NCBI GenBank assembly: GCA_002450095.1
Contig: DJYK01000010.1
Coordinates: forward strand, 55,708 to 119,707
DNA: 64,000 bases
Reading direction: 5' to 3'
Source of the DNA: Mageeibacillus sp. UBA6980
GTDB taxonomy: Bacteria; Bacillota; Clostridia; Saccharofermentanales; Saccharofermentanaceae
The position numbers were made by a program, and so were the translations under genes. Below, in pieces: positions 50,137 through 57,915 of the stretch (positions are counted from its first letter, which is position 1; each line of letters starts with the position of its first letter). The notes beneath the pieces are model-generated. The model was not told where the DNA came from. It saw only the letters and a program-made list of their open reading frames with translations, and searched no databases.

Positions 50137-52491
50137 ATGGCAGAGAACTTAAACAATGAGATGGAGGCAAAGCTTCTGGAGGTCGCAGGCAGAGTTAAAG
50201 CCTTAAGACTCGACATGGGACTCACGGTCGAGGAGATCGCCCGTAAGATGGAGCTGACACCGGAGGAGTACGAGAAGTACGAAGAGGGTAAAGAAGATTT
50301 CAACTTTACTTTCTGCTTCAAATTCGCCAATATCGCCAAAGTCGATATCGCGGACATTCTCGAAGGATTCTCCCCTTCCCTCACGGAATACGCCGTAACA
50401 AGGCGCGGACAGGGACGCCCCATCGTAAGACGTGCGGGTTCCGCGACAAAGTACCTGCGTCTGGGTTCAAGATTCAAGAACAAGATGTGTGAGCCTTACA
50501 GAGTAATCCTCCCTTATTCCGAGGAAGCTCTTAATCCTCCTTATAAGCTTGTTACTCACCAGGGTCAGGAAATGAACATCGTCGTAAGAGGAACACTTAA
50601 GGTAATGATCGGCGACTCTTTTGAGGTTCTGCACCCCGGCGACGTTATCTACTTCGATCCGACTACTCCCCATGCGGAGTTTGCGGTAGGAGGAGAAGAC
50701 TGCGAATTCTATGCGATCATCATCGACCCGAAGCTCTCCGATAAGAATGACGATTATATTCCTCCTTTTAAGACGGAGATCAAGACCGACAGCGTAACGA
50801 ATGTCGATGCGGCAAATCTCAAAGATCCTATCTATGCCCGTTACCTTAACGGTGTTCTCGACGAGAACGGACACCTTGTTGATGTTACGGTCAATGTCCC
50901 CGAATGCAAGAAGTTCAATTTCGCTTTTGACTGTGTCGATGCGATCGCGGACAAGGATCCCGACAAGCTCGCAATGCTCTGGGTTGCCAAGGACTGCGTC
51001 ACCGAGAAGCGCTTTACGTTCTCCGACATGAAGAAGTACTCCAATATGACGGCGAACTACTTCAAGTCATTAGGCATCGGTAAGGGCGACAAGGTCATGC
51101 TCGTACTTAAGAGACACTATCAGTTCTGGTTTGCGATGATGGGTCTCGAGAAATTGGGTGCCGTCGCTATCCCTGCAACTCACCTCCTCCGTGACAAGGA
51201 TTACGAATACAGATTCCAGGCCGCTTCAGTTAAAGCTATCTTCTGCACCGCTGACGACGATGCCGCAGATGAAGTAGAGAAAGCCGCTGCCGCTTACGGT
51301 CTGAGCACACTCATTCTGTGCAACGGATCAAGACCCGGCTGGCATGACTTTAACGAGGAGTTTAAGAACTTCTCCGACGTATTCGAGAGACCTGAAGATT
51401 ATGCCTGCGGATACGATCCTATGGTAATGTTCTTCACTTCGGGTACGACGGGTTATCCTAAGATGGCCCTCCACTCCTATATGTATGCAATAGGACACAT
51501 CACGACAGCAAAGTACTGGCAGAATGTCGATCCTAACGGACTTCACTTCTCGATCTCCGATACAGGCTGGGGTAAGGCTCTCTGGGGCAAGCTCTACGGA
51601 CAGTGGCTCTGCGAAGCACCCGTATTCACATTCGACTTCGACAGATTCCACGCAGATGAGATCCTCCCGATGTTCGCTAAGCACAACATCACTACATTCT
51701 GTGCCCCTCCTACAATGTTCAGATTCTTCATCAAGGAAGATCTTTCCAAGTACGATCTGTCATCTCTTAAGTATGCGGTAACTGCAGGAGAAGCGTTGAA
51801 CCCTGAAGTCTTTAACAGATTCATGGCAGCAACCGGTATCCGTCTCATGGAAGGCTTCGGTCAGACGGAAACTACTCTCGTTATCGCGAACCTTGTAGGT
51901 TCAGGCATCCGTCTCGGATCAATGGGAAAACCTAATCCTCTCTACGAAGTTAAGATCCTCGATCCTGACGGCAATGAGTGCAAGCCCGGTGAGACAGGTG
52001 AGATCTGCATCAACACGCAGAAATATCACCCGAAGGGACTGTTCCTCGAATACTATTTGTCGCCCGAGCTTACCAAGGACGCATGGCACGACGGCTGGTA
52101 CCACACAGGTGACACAGCCTGGATGGACGAAGACGGATACATCTGGTATGTAGGAAGAACCGATGACGTCATCAAGTCTTCCGGATACCGTATCGGACCT
52201 TTCGAGATCGAGAATGTCATCATGGAACTCCCTTATGTACTCGAGTGTGCCGTAACGGGTGCTCCTGACCCGAAGGGCGTCAGAGGCATCGTCGTCAAGG
52301 CTACGATCACTCTCGTTAAAGGCACCGAGAAGACCGAGGAGCTTAAGAAGGAAATCCAGGAATACGTCAAGGCGAAGACCGCTCCTTACAAGTATCCGAG
52401 AATAGTCGAATTTGTCGATGAGCTTCCTAAGACCGTATCGGGTAAGATCAGAAGAAAAGCGATCCGCGAGGATGACGGAGCACAGAGCTAA
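50137..52491 (+). CDS. XRE HTH - cupin - acyl-CoA synthetase (AMP-forming) fusion
   Basis: 784 residues after ACGGAGG. Residues about 15-70 are an XRE HTH (RLDMGLTVEEIARKMELTP), 125-195 a cupin (HQGQEMNIVVRGTLKVMIG, HPGDVIYFDPTTPHAEF), and 225-784 an ANL ligase: P-loop MFFTSGTTGYPKMALHSY, GFGQTET, YHTGDTAWMDEDGYIWYVGR, SSGYRIGPFEIEN, and the catalytic Lys in KTVSGKIRRKAI. It resembles medium-chain acyl-CoA synthetases. A DNA-binding and ligand-sensing head on a carboxylic-acid ligase suggests self-control by its substrate. Expression is gated by the T-box. Substrate unknown; a branched-chain acid would fit an Ile specifier (inference). Confidence 0.88.
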   Translation: MAENLNNEMEAKLLEVAGRVKALRLDMGLTVEEIARKMELTPEEYEKYEEGKEDFNFTFCFKFANIAKVDIADILEGFSPSLTEYAVTRRGQGRPIVRRAGSATKYLRLGSRFKNKMCEPYRVILPYSEEALNPPYKLVTHQGQEMNIVVRGTLKVMIGDSFEVLHPGDVIYFDPTTPHAEFAVGGEDCEFYAIIIDPKLSDKNDDYIPPFKTEIKTDSVTNVDAANLKDPIYARYLNGVLDENGHLVDVTVNVPECKKFNFAFDCVDAIADKDPDKLAMLWVAKDCVTEKRFTFSDMKKYSNMTANYFKSLGIGKGDKVMLVLKRHYQFWFAMMGLEKLGAVAIPATHLLRDKDYEYRFQAASVKAIFCTADDDAADEVEKAAAAYGLSTLILCNGSRPGWHDFNEEFKNFSDVFERPEDYACGYDPMVMFFTSGTTGYPKMALHSYMYAIGHITTAKYWQNVDPNGLHFSISDTGWGKALWGKLYGQWLCEAPVFTFDFDRFHADEILPMFAKHNITTFCAPPTMFRFFIKEDLSKYDLSSLKYAVTAGEALNPEVFNRFMAATGIRLMEGFGQTETTLVIANLVGSGIRLGSMGKPNPLYEVKILDPDGNECKPGETGEICINTQKYHPKGLFLEYYLSPELTKDAWHDGWYHTGDTAWMDEDGYIWYVGRTDDVIKSSGYRIGPFEIENVIMELPYVLECAVTGAPDPKGVRGIVVKATITLVKGTEKTEELKKEIQEYVKAKTAPYKYPRIVEFVDELPKTVSGKIRRKAIREDDGAQS

Positions 52492-52517
52492 AGCTCACTT
52501 CATAAGTTAATGTCAGA

Positions 52518-52550
52518 AAAGCTGTCTCATTTGAGGCAGCTTTCTTATCT
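52518..52550 (+). terminator. Terminator of the acyl-CoA ligase gene, likely bidirectional
   Basis: AAAGCTG-T-CTC (52518-52528), loop ATTT, GAG-G-CAGCTTT (52533-52543), then TCTTATC. The convergent DUF4130 gene stops at 52549. Confidence 0.65.
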
Positions 52551-53292
52551 ACGCAATATGCCACAGGGGTGTAAGACTGTCAGCGCTTCTGCCTAAGCCC
52601 GGGGACCATCCCATAGGGGGAATATCCCGGCCTTCGGTAACATACGGCCAGAACGCCTCATAGACATCGCGGGGGTTCCTGATCACAGGGATCCTCAACC
52701 GTCTGATATCGATAATGTCGTCTTCCCTGCCGTTCCTCATAAGCAGCAGGAAATGCCTTCTGTCATAAGCAAGAAGATCATCGTATTCAGGATTATTAAG
52801 TATCCTGTTCCTGATAAGGGGCAAAACCTTATTACGGGGATTTAACGAAGAGACGAACACATCATTCTCCCTCTGAAAACACATATCATCGATGATCGTC
52901 TGAGATTCACGGTACAAGTCTCTTATCGCCATCTGTATCCGGTGCATAGTCTCGGTCTCATAATCCTCTGCGACTTTTGCTCCGAAGCGTATAGCCCTCG
53001 TTACCAGTTCATAAAGATCGACTTCCATCCTCGGCAATCCGGTAAGAAAACAATCGGTTATCATCTGCTGAACCTGTGCGGATGCGCATTGGCCTATATA
53101 TCTGTAAAGTCTGTCTGCCAGACCGTAATTCGTACGCACATAAAGATATCGGCTCTCATACAAAGTGCCCTTTACCATAAACTCCGGCTTGACCTCAAAA
53201 GGCCGGACCTTCATCGAGATACACTTAAGGTAAACACATAAAAGACCTTCCAGCGTCCCGTCATATGTAAAGTCATGAAACAAGTGCGGCAT
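52549..53292 (-). CDS. DUF4130/TIGR03915-type putative DNA-metabolism protein
   Basis: 247 residues. The family layout is clear: HDFTYDGTLEGLLCVYL at the start, a middle helical part (ELVTRAIRFGAKVAEDYE), then DLYRESQTIIDDMCFQREN, NKVLPLIRNRI and YDRRHFLLLMRNG. Members are usually encoded beside a radical-SAM protein (TIGR03916) and are thought to act in DNA metabolism or repair; that partner is not in this window. The N-terminus is uncertain because GAGGGC sits very close to the ATG. Confidence 0.72.
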   Translation of the reverse strand: MPHLFHDFTYDGTLEGLLCVYLKCISMKVRPFEVKPEFMVKGTLYESRYLYVRTNYGLADRLYRYIGQCASAQVQQMITDCFLTGLPRMEVDLYELVTRAIRFGAKVAEDYETETMHRIQMAIRDLYRESQTIIDDMCFQRENDVFVSSLNPRNKVLPLIRNRILNNPEYDDLLAYDRRHFLLLMRNGREDDIIDIRRLRIPVIRNPRDVYEAFWPYVTEGRDIPPMGWSPGLGRSADSLTPLWHIA

Positions 53293-53360
53293 GCCCTCAT
53301 TGTATCAGCCGAACATTCGTTTGTAAACTCTAATTTACGGGTAAATTACGGGACACTTAA

Positions 53361-53382
53361 AAGGACCGCATTACTGCGGTCC
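53361..53382 (-). terminator. Terminator of lipoprotein copy 1
   Basis: GGACCGCA (53363-53370) pairs with TGCGGTCC (53375-53382), loop TTAC; TTTT follows on the minus strand. Confidence 0.75.
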
Positions 53383-53410
53383 CGATATAGATTCGATGTT
53401 TGGATCCCGA

Positions 53411-53914
53411 TCAGGGCTTGGGATAACCGAGAGCATTAAGGATCGTGTTTACATCCTGTCTGGATGCATCGCGGTCATCAGTTGTAATGACCACAATGAG
53501 GACATCCTCCGTAAAATATATTCCTCCGTAATAATAACCTTTACCTTCCGCAAAATTCCTGTCGGAATTCTCTCCGTTCAAAAGGATATATCCGTATGTG
53601 TCACGATTGACAAATACATGTCTTCCGTCAAATTTCTTATGATCCAGCATGTCTTCGAAATCGTCGACGAAGTCTTCCCATTTATCCAATGCATCATCCT
53701 CATCTTCGAATTTCATGTAACCGATGACAAAATCGTCATCAGAAACAAATACGGAACCGTCATATGACATATACTCGTCATCATCAAAGACTTCTTCGAT
53801 GGCAGCCTCAAAATCCCTCGCTCTTACAGGTTCGATCTTCTTTCCGCAGCCTGCCAGAGGCAGCAGCATGGCTCCGATAAGAGTGATCGCAACGGCTTTT
53901 TTCAGATTCTTCAT
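53411..53914 (-). CDS. Small acidic lipoprotein, tandem paralogue 1
   Basis: 167 residues; start at 53914 after AAGGGGG. Signal peptide MKNLKKAVAITLIGAMLLPL with lipobox LAGC. The mature part is highly acidic (EEVFDDDEYM, FVSDDDFVIG, DALDKWEDFVDDFEDM) and ends RDASRQDVNTILNALGYPKP. No family recognised. Adjacent to and clearly duplicated from the gene at 54044-54583; each copy has its own terminator and probably its own promoter. Confidence 0.75.
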   Translation of the reverse strand: MKNLKKAVAITLIGAMLLPLAGCGKKIEPVRARDFEAAIEEVFDDDEYMSYDGSVFVSDDDFVIGYMKFEDEDDALDKWEDFVDDFEDMLDHKKFDGRHVFVNRDTYGYILLNGENSDRNFAEGKGYYYGGIYFTEDVLIVVITTDDRDASRQDVNTILNALGYPKP

Positions 53915-53990
53915 GGATATATCCCCCTTTCTGTTCGGAAAAAGTAAAAGTATCTTTATATAATATAGCAACATTTTATCTGAAATGCAA

Positions 53991-54020
53991 AAGGAGCCGT
54001 CTTATTGAAGACGGCTCCTT
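53991..54020 (-). terminator. Terminator of lipoprotein copy 2
   Basis: Perfect 13-bp stem: AAGGAGCCGTCTT (53991-54003) with AAGACGGCTCCTT (54008-54020), loop ATTG; TTTTGC follows on the minus strand. Confidence 0.82.
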
Positions 54021-54043
54021 GGAATAAATTACCAATAGATCAA

Positions 54044-54583
54044 TCAGGGCTTGGGATAGCCGAGAGCATTAAGGATCGTGTTTACATCCTGTCTGGATGC
54101 ATCGCCGTCATCTGTAGTCATAACAACGATGATCTCATCTTCAACAAAGAAGATACCGCCGTAGTAGAAATTCTTACCTCCGGAGAGGAAATAAATATTC
54201 GCAACCTCTTCGAGGAAGTGCTTGTCGCTGCACTCACCGTTAAGAAGAATATAACCGTAAGCATCCGTGCTTACCATTCTTCTGCTGCCGTCGAACTTCT
54301 TGTCATCGCACATATCATTATAGGAATCGAGGATATCCTCCCATGCATCAGCAGCATCATCCTCATCATCCAACTGATAGAAATCAATAAAGAAATCATC
54401 ACCATAATAGTAGACGTTGGAATCATCACTGTTAGTTGTGTAATCATCCTCATCGATTACTTCTTCGATAGCTGTCTTAAAATCTCTTACTCTGACGCTC
54501 TCGATCTTCTTTGCACATCCGGCAAGAGGCAACAACATAGCACCGATGAGAGATACAGCAATAGCCTTCTTCATAGTCTTCAT
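54044..54583 (-). CDS. Small acidic lipoprotein, tandem paralogue 2
   Basis: 179 residues after AAGGAAGG. Signal peptide with lipobox LAGC and an Asp/Glu/Tyr-rich mature region that parallels paralogue 1 (RDFKTAIEEV, DAADAWEDILDSYNDM, AYGYILLNGE) plus a 12-residue insertion (EEVANIYFLSGG). The C-terminal 20 residues are nearly identical to paralogue 1, and the matching 62 bases at the 3' ends differ at one position, far more similar than the rest of the genes. Surface-exposed, function unknown. Confidence 0.75.
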   Translation of the reverse strand: MKTMKKAIAVSLIGAMLLPLAGCAKKIESVRVRDFKTAIEEVIDEDDYTTNSDDSNVYYYGDDFFIDFYQLDDEDDAADAWEDILDSYNDMCDDKKFDGSRRMVSTDAYGYILLNGECSDKHFLEEVANIYFLSGGKNFYYGGIFFVEDEIIVVMTTDDGDASRQDVNTILNALGYPKP

Positions 54584-54659
54584 GGACTCACACCTTCCTT
54601 ATAATATAATAACTCTGGAACGTCGTTATATAACGAACAAGAAAAGTATACCACAGTTA

Positions 54660-55895
54660 TCAAACTATTTTAAGCCTGTAGTAAACTTTTTTACCTTTAC
54701 GGGCAACCGCTTCGCCGTCCTTGTCAAAATCCTTCTCGGTAAGCTGATAGAACTTATCTTCAACAACGACATCATTAAGGTATACGCCCTTCTGCTCGAT
54801 CATGCGGCGGCACTCGCCTTTGGACTTCATAACGCCCGCATTGACAAGTACCTCAGCAAAATCGATACCGTCCTTTAATGATGCGGAAGGGATCTCGTAA
54901 GTCTTCATATCCTCGGACTTGCCGCCCCTGTTCTCGAACAGATCCTCTGCCGTCTTCTTCGCGATATCGGCCTGCTCCTTACCGTGAATGATCGAAGTAA
55001 CCTCATACGCGAGACGCTTCTTGGCTTCGTTGATGGCAGAATCCGTAAGCTTGCCGTACTCATTTATCTCATCCATCGGCATGAACGTAAGGAGCTTCAT
55101 GCACTTGATGACATCCGCGTCATCGACATTTCTCCAGTACTGATAGAAATCGTAAACGGAGAACTTCTCAGGGTCGAGCCAGACGGCGCCCTTGGCAGTC
55201 TTACCCATCTTCTTGCCTTCACTGTTGGTAAGAAGGGTAAATGTCAGACCGTAAACGGAATCTCCCTTCTTCCTTCTTACAAGCTCCATGCCGGCGAGGA
55301 TATTGGACCATTGATCGTCACCGCCGAACTCGAGATTAACGCCGTAATTCTCATGCAGATAGTAAAAATCATAAGCCTGCATCAGCATGTAGTTAAACTC
55401 AAGGAAAGAAAGTCCTTTCTCAAGGCGCGCCTTATAGCACTCTGCCGTGAGCATCTTATTGACCGAGAAGTGCGTTCCGATCTCTCTTAAGAAATCAATA
55501 TAGTTAAGATCGCGAAGCCAGTCGGCGTTGTTTACTATGATCGCCTTGTCCTCGGAAAAATCGATGACCTTGCCCATCTGCTTCTTGAAGCACTCGACAT
55601 TGTGATCGATAGTCTCTACCGTCATCATCTGCCGCATATCGGTCCTTCCGGACGGATCTCCTATCATACCCGTTCCGCCGCCCATCAGCGCGATCGGTCT
55701 GTGTCCCGCCTTCTGCATGTGGCTCATGACCATCATCTGGACAAAATGTCCTACATGAAGGGAATCGGCGGTCGGATCGAATCCGATATAGAAGCTTACG
55801 CCGGGCTTGCTTAAAAGATCATAGATCTCCTCTTTATGAGTAGCCTGTGAAAAGTAACCCCTCTCCTCAAGCGTATCGAAAACATTCTTATACAT
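54660..55895 (-). CDS. tyrS: Tyrosyl-tRNA synthetase
   Basis: 411 residues; start at 55895 after GGAGG. Class I synthetase: YIGFDPTADSLHVGHF (HIGH motif HVGH), FGGDDQWSNILAGMEL, KMGKTAKGAVWL (KMSKS variant KMGKT), and a C-terminal S4 RNA-binding domain (EVLVNAGVMKSKGECRRMIE). No T-box was seen upstream, so it is controlled differently from the acyl-CoA ligase. Confidence 0.96.
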   Translation of the reverse strand: MYKNVFDTLEERGYFSQATHKEEIYDLLSKPGVSFYIGFDPTADSLHVGHFVQMMVMSHMQKAGHRPIALMGGGTGMIGDPSGRTDMRQMMTVETIDHNVECFKKQMGKVIDFSEDKAIIVNNADWLRDLNYIDFLREIGTHFSVNKMLTAECYKARLEKGLSFLEFNYMLMQAYDFYYLHENYGVNLEFGGDDQWSNILAGMELVRRKKGDSVYGLTFTLLTNSEGKKMGKTAKGAVWLDPEKFSVYDFYQYWRNVDDADVIKCMKLLTFMPMDEINEYGKLTDSAINEAKKRLAYEVTSIIHGKEQADIAKKTAEDLFENRGGKSEDMKTYEIPSASLKDGIDFAEVLVNAGVMKSKGECRRMIEQKGVYLNDVVVEDKFYQLTEKDFDKDGEAVARKGKKVYYRLKIV

Positions 55896-56017
55896 TTGCT
55901 TTTGCCTCCGCGAAAAGTTTAGCACGACCGATATAATACCATCTTTTCTTTTAAATATAAAACTGCGGGGAATATGATACGCTCAACTCTACTTCACGTC
56001 GGTCGGGATATGTTTGC

Positions 56018-56374
56018 CTAGTCTCCTTTTGAAAGTAAATATATGCAATACTGATTCATGCTGATTCCTTCGGCCTTAGCACGAAGAGATAACGAACGAT
56101 GAAGGCTCTTAGGCATCCTAATCTTAAACTGACCGGAATACTCTCGGGTATCTTCTCCCATAATCGGCTCCGGAATGATATCGCCATCTGCAAGAGACGC
56201 TTCAATCCAAGCCTTTTTTGCATCTTGTGCATTTACGATCAGTTCTTCCATTGTATCTGCACAAGTTAAACAACCTGGAAGTTCCGGGAACGAAGCCATA
56301 TACCCGCCCTCTTCAATATCGGGAACTATCTCCATTCTGTAAGGAAGCAACATATAATACTCAAGATTCTTCAT
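56018..56374 (-). CDS. HicB-family antitoxin-like protein
   Basis: 118 residues; start at 56374 (a TTG seven codons earlier is in frame). N-terminal HicB fold: YRMEIVPDIEEGGYMASFPELPGCLTCADT. C-terminal ribbon-helix-helix: FKIRMPKSLHRSLSLRAKAE. HicB normally neutralises HicA; no HicA-like ORF is upstream or downstream. Instead a 24-codon ORF overlaps its start by 14 bases. The divergent XRE gene and the operator pair suggest shared control. Confidence 0.85.
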   Translation of the reverse strand: MKNLEYYMLLPYRMEIVPDIEEGGYMASFPELPGCLTCADTMEELIVNAQDAKKAWIEASLADGDIIPEPIMGEDTREYSGQFKIRMPKSLHRSLSLRAKAEGISMNQYCIYLLSKGD

Positions 56375-56435
56375 TCTCGTTTTCCTCACCTTCAACTATC
56401 GCTTTTACTGCTCGTACATATATTCTTAGCCGCAT
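56361..56435 (-). CDS. Small 24-residue ORF upstream of and overlapping hicB
   Basis: ATG at 56435 preceded by a very strong AGGGGGGAAG ribosome site. Encodes MRLRIYVRAVKAIVEGEE followed by NENEES and a stop that overlaps the hicB start by 14 bases. Too short for family assignment; the first half is basic and hydrophobic, the second acidic. It may be a leader for translational coupling or a small peptide in its own right. It lies where HicA would be expected but is far too short and lacks the HicA catalytic His. Confidence 0.5.
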   Translation of the reverse strand: MRLRIYVRAVKAIVEGEENENEES

Positions 56436-56452
56436 TATCTTCCCCCCTACCG

Positions 56453-56481
56453 TTGCAAATACACAGCAACGGCTTTATAAT
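56453..56481 (+). promoter_or_regulatory. Promoter of the XRE regulator gene
   Basis: TTGCAA (56453-56458), 17-base spacer, TATAAT (56476-56481). The -10 element abuts operator box 1, so repressor binding would block it. Confidence 0.65.
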
Positions 56482-56519
56482 AACCAATGGTTACTGTTAT
56501 TTTATATAACCATTGGTTA
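56481..56519. promoter_or_regulatory. Operator pair between hicB and XRE genes
   Basis: Two near-palindromic 13-mers, TAACCAATGGTTA (56481-56493) and TAACCATTGGTTA (56507-56519), exact reverse complements of one another, centres 26 bases apart. Box 2 fills the spacer of the minus-strand promoter. Likely bound by the adjacent XRE protein. Confidence 0.8.
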
Positions 56520-56527
56520 TTTGTCAA
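56499..56527 (-). promoter_or_regulatory. Promoter of the small ORF-hicB transcript
   Basis: On the minus strand TTGACA (56527-56522), 17-base spacer containing operator box 2, TAAAAT (56504-56499). Confidence 0.78.
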
Positions 56528-56540
56528 CATAGGAGGACGT

Positions 56541-56873
56541 ATGGAATTCATACCCGAACGACTCATCGAACTTCGCACGGAACTTGGGATAACAAGAGCC
56601 GAAGCAGCAAGCAGGCTTAATATGTCTGCCATGGGGTACGGCCGCTATGAGAAGGGCGAGCGAACGCCCTCGTATCAGACTGTCTATTACATTGCAAAGA
56701 CATTCAACACCTCGCCCGATTATCTTTATGGAATAACCGACGACAGATCGGCCGCGACGATTACCATATCCTCAGAGACAGATCCCGATCTGTTTTTGTT
56801 GGTCAGCCAAGCAAAAGAAGACAAACATTTTCTGTCACGTCTAATCTCATATGCAGAGGGTTTGAAGAAATAA
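56541..56873 (+). CDS. XRE-family transcriptional regulator
   Basis: 110 residues; start at 56541 after AGGAGGAC. Cro/C1 HTH in residues 6-60: RTELGITRAEAASRLNMSAM, YEKGERTPSYQT, and the typical FNTSPDYLYGITDD end. The C-terminal 40 residues are short and hydrophobic/charged, perhaps for dimerisation. Divergent from the hicB transcript with a shared palindromic operator pair, so autoregulation and co-regulation of hicB are likely. Confidence 0.9.
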   Translation: MEFIPERLIELRTELGITRAEAASRLNMSAMGYGRYEKGERTPSYQTVYYIAKTFNTSPDYLYGITDDRSAATITISSETDPDLFLLVSQAKEDKHFLSRLISYAEGLKK

Positions 56874-56926
56874 TAGTTATCCTTTCCCCATAAACCGGAT
56901 CCCCCTTAATTCCCTGGAAAAACAAA

Positions 56927-56957
56927 ATAACGCGCCCTTTACAGAGCACGTTATTAT
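56927..56957 (-). terminator. Terminator after trxB
   Basis: Imperfect stem between AATAACGCGC (from 56927) and GCACGTTATT (to 56956); the minus strand continues into TTTTGTTTTTCC. Confidence 0.65.
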
Positions 56958-57001
56958 GATAAAAGACAAATAATTAAAAATTCCTTAAAAGGTAATAGAC
57001 C

Positions 57002-57913
57002 TTACCCGCCGCGGCTCAACCTCGAAGCAGCAACGGCAGCGACAGCGCCGTCAGCGGCAGCGGTAACCAGCTGACGCACATCTTTGGTACGGCAGTCTCC
57101 CGCCGCGAACACACCCGGGGTCGATGTCTCGCAGTTCTCGTCGGCAATGACATAACCCGCGTCATCAAGATCGACCAGCTGCAGGAACACGCCGTTCTCG
57201 GGGATCAGACCGATCGCCACGAACAAAGCATCCGTAGGAAGCTCCTCATCATGTCCGTCGACAGATGTCAGCGTCACGCCGGTAAGCTTATCGTCTCCGT
57301 GTATCGCAGACACGGTAAACGACAGTTTCGTCTCCACATTGTCGTGCGCAAGCATCTCATCCACCAAAGCTTTATTCGCACGGAATTCGTTACGTCTGTG
57401 GATGATGTAAACCTTCTTGCAAATATTCGCGAGATAAGCCGCATCCTCGACAGCGGTATTGCCGCCTCCGAACACAGCCGCGGTCTTGCCCTTGAAGAAG
57501 GCGCCGTCACATGTGGCGCAGTATGAGATGCCTCTGCCAGTATACTCCTGCTCTCCTGCAAGACCCATTTCGCGGCGCTTGACTCCGCTTGCGATTATTA
57601 TCGTCTTCGCCTCGCACACGGTGCCGTACTCGGTCGTAAGCACAAAGCCTTCCTCGAGGCTGCCCTCGACCTTCTTTACCTTATCAAAAACAAACTCCGC
57701 ACCGAACGCCTGCGCCTGTTCAAAGAGCTTGTTCGCATATTCATATCCGGACACGCCCGGAAGACCAGGGAAGTTATCGATCTCGGGAGTATTGATTATC
57801 TGGCCGCCGGGAGCTTCACCCTCGAACACCGTTACCGAAGAACCCGCTCGTCTTGCATAGATTGCTGCCGTAAGGCCCGCCGTTCCTGCACCGATGATCG
57901 CTATATCCTTCAT
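57002..57913 (-). CDS. trxB: Thioredoxin reductase-like flavoprotein
   Basis: 303 residues. FAD motif IIGAGTAGLTAAIYARRAG, EAPGGQI, redox-active CATCDG near residue 135, NAD(P)H-binding loop VFGGGNTAVEDAAYL, and GVFAAGDCR. The length matches low-molecular-weight TrxB. The NADPH-binding HRR motif (HRRNEFRA) is present. Last gene of the 57-62.7 kb run, 2 bases after the thioesterase. Confidence 0.93.
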   Translation of the reverse strand: MKDIAIIGAGTAGLTAAIYARRAGSSVTVFEGEAPGGQIINTPEIDNFPGLPGVSGYEYANKLFEQAQAFGAEFVFDKVKKVEGSLEEGFVLTTEYGTVCEAKTIIIASGVKRREMGLAGEQEYTGRGISYCATCDGAFFKGKTAAVFGGGNTAVEDAAYLANICKKVYIIHRRNEFRANKALVDEMLAHDNVETKLSFTVSAIHGDDKLTGVTLTSVDGHDEELPTDALFVAIGLIPENGVFLQLVDLDDAGYVIADENCETSTPGVFAAGDCRTKDVRQLVTAAADGAVAAVAASRLSRGG

Positions 57914-57915
57914 TA

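Noticed and set aside
54604..54660. Small CGTTATATAACG palindrome as an operator
   Set aside because: It is short, AT-rich and single-copy, inside a promoter-like region; not enough to call.
56018..56540. A hicA toxin gene next to hicB
   Set aside because: No ORF of HicA size or motif is present on either strand; only the 24-codon ORF was found.
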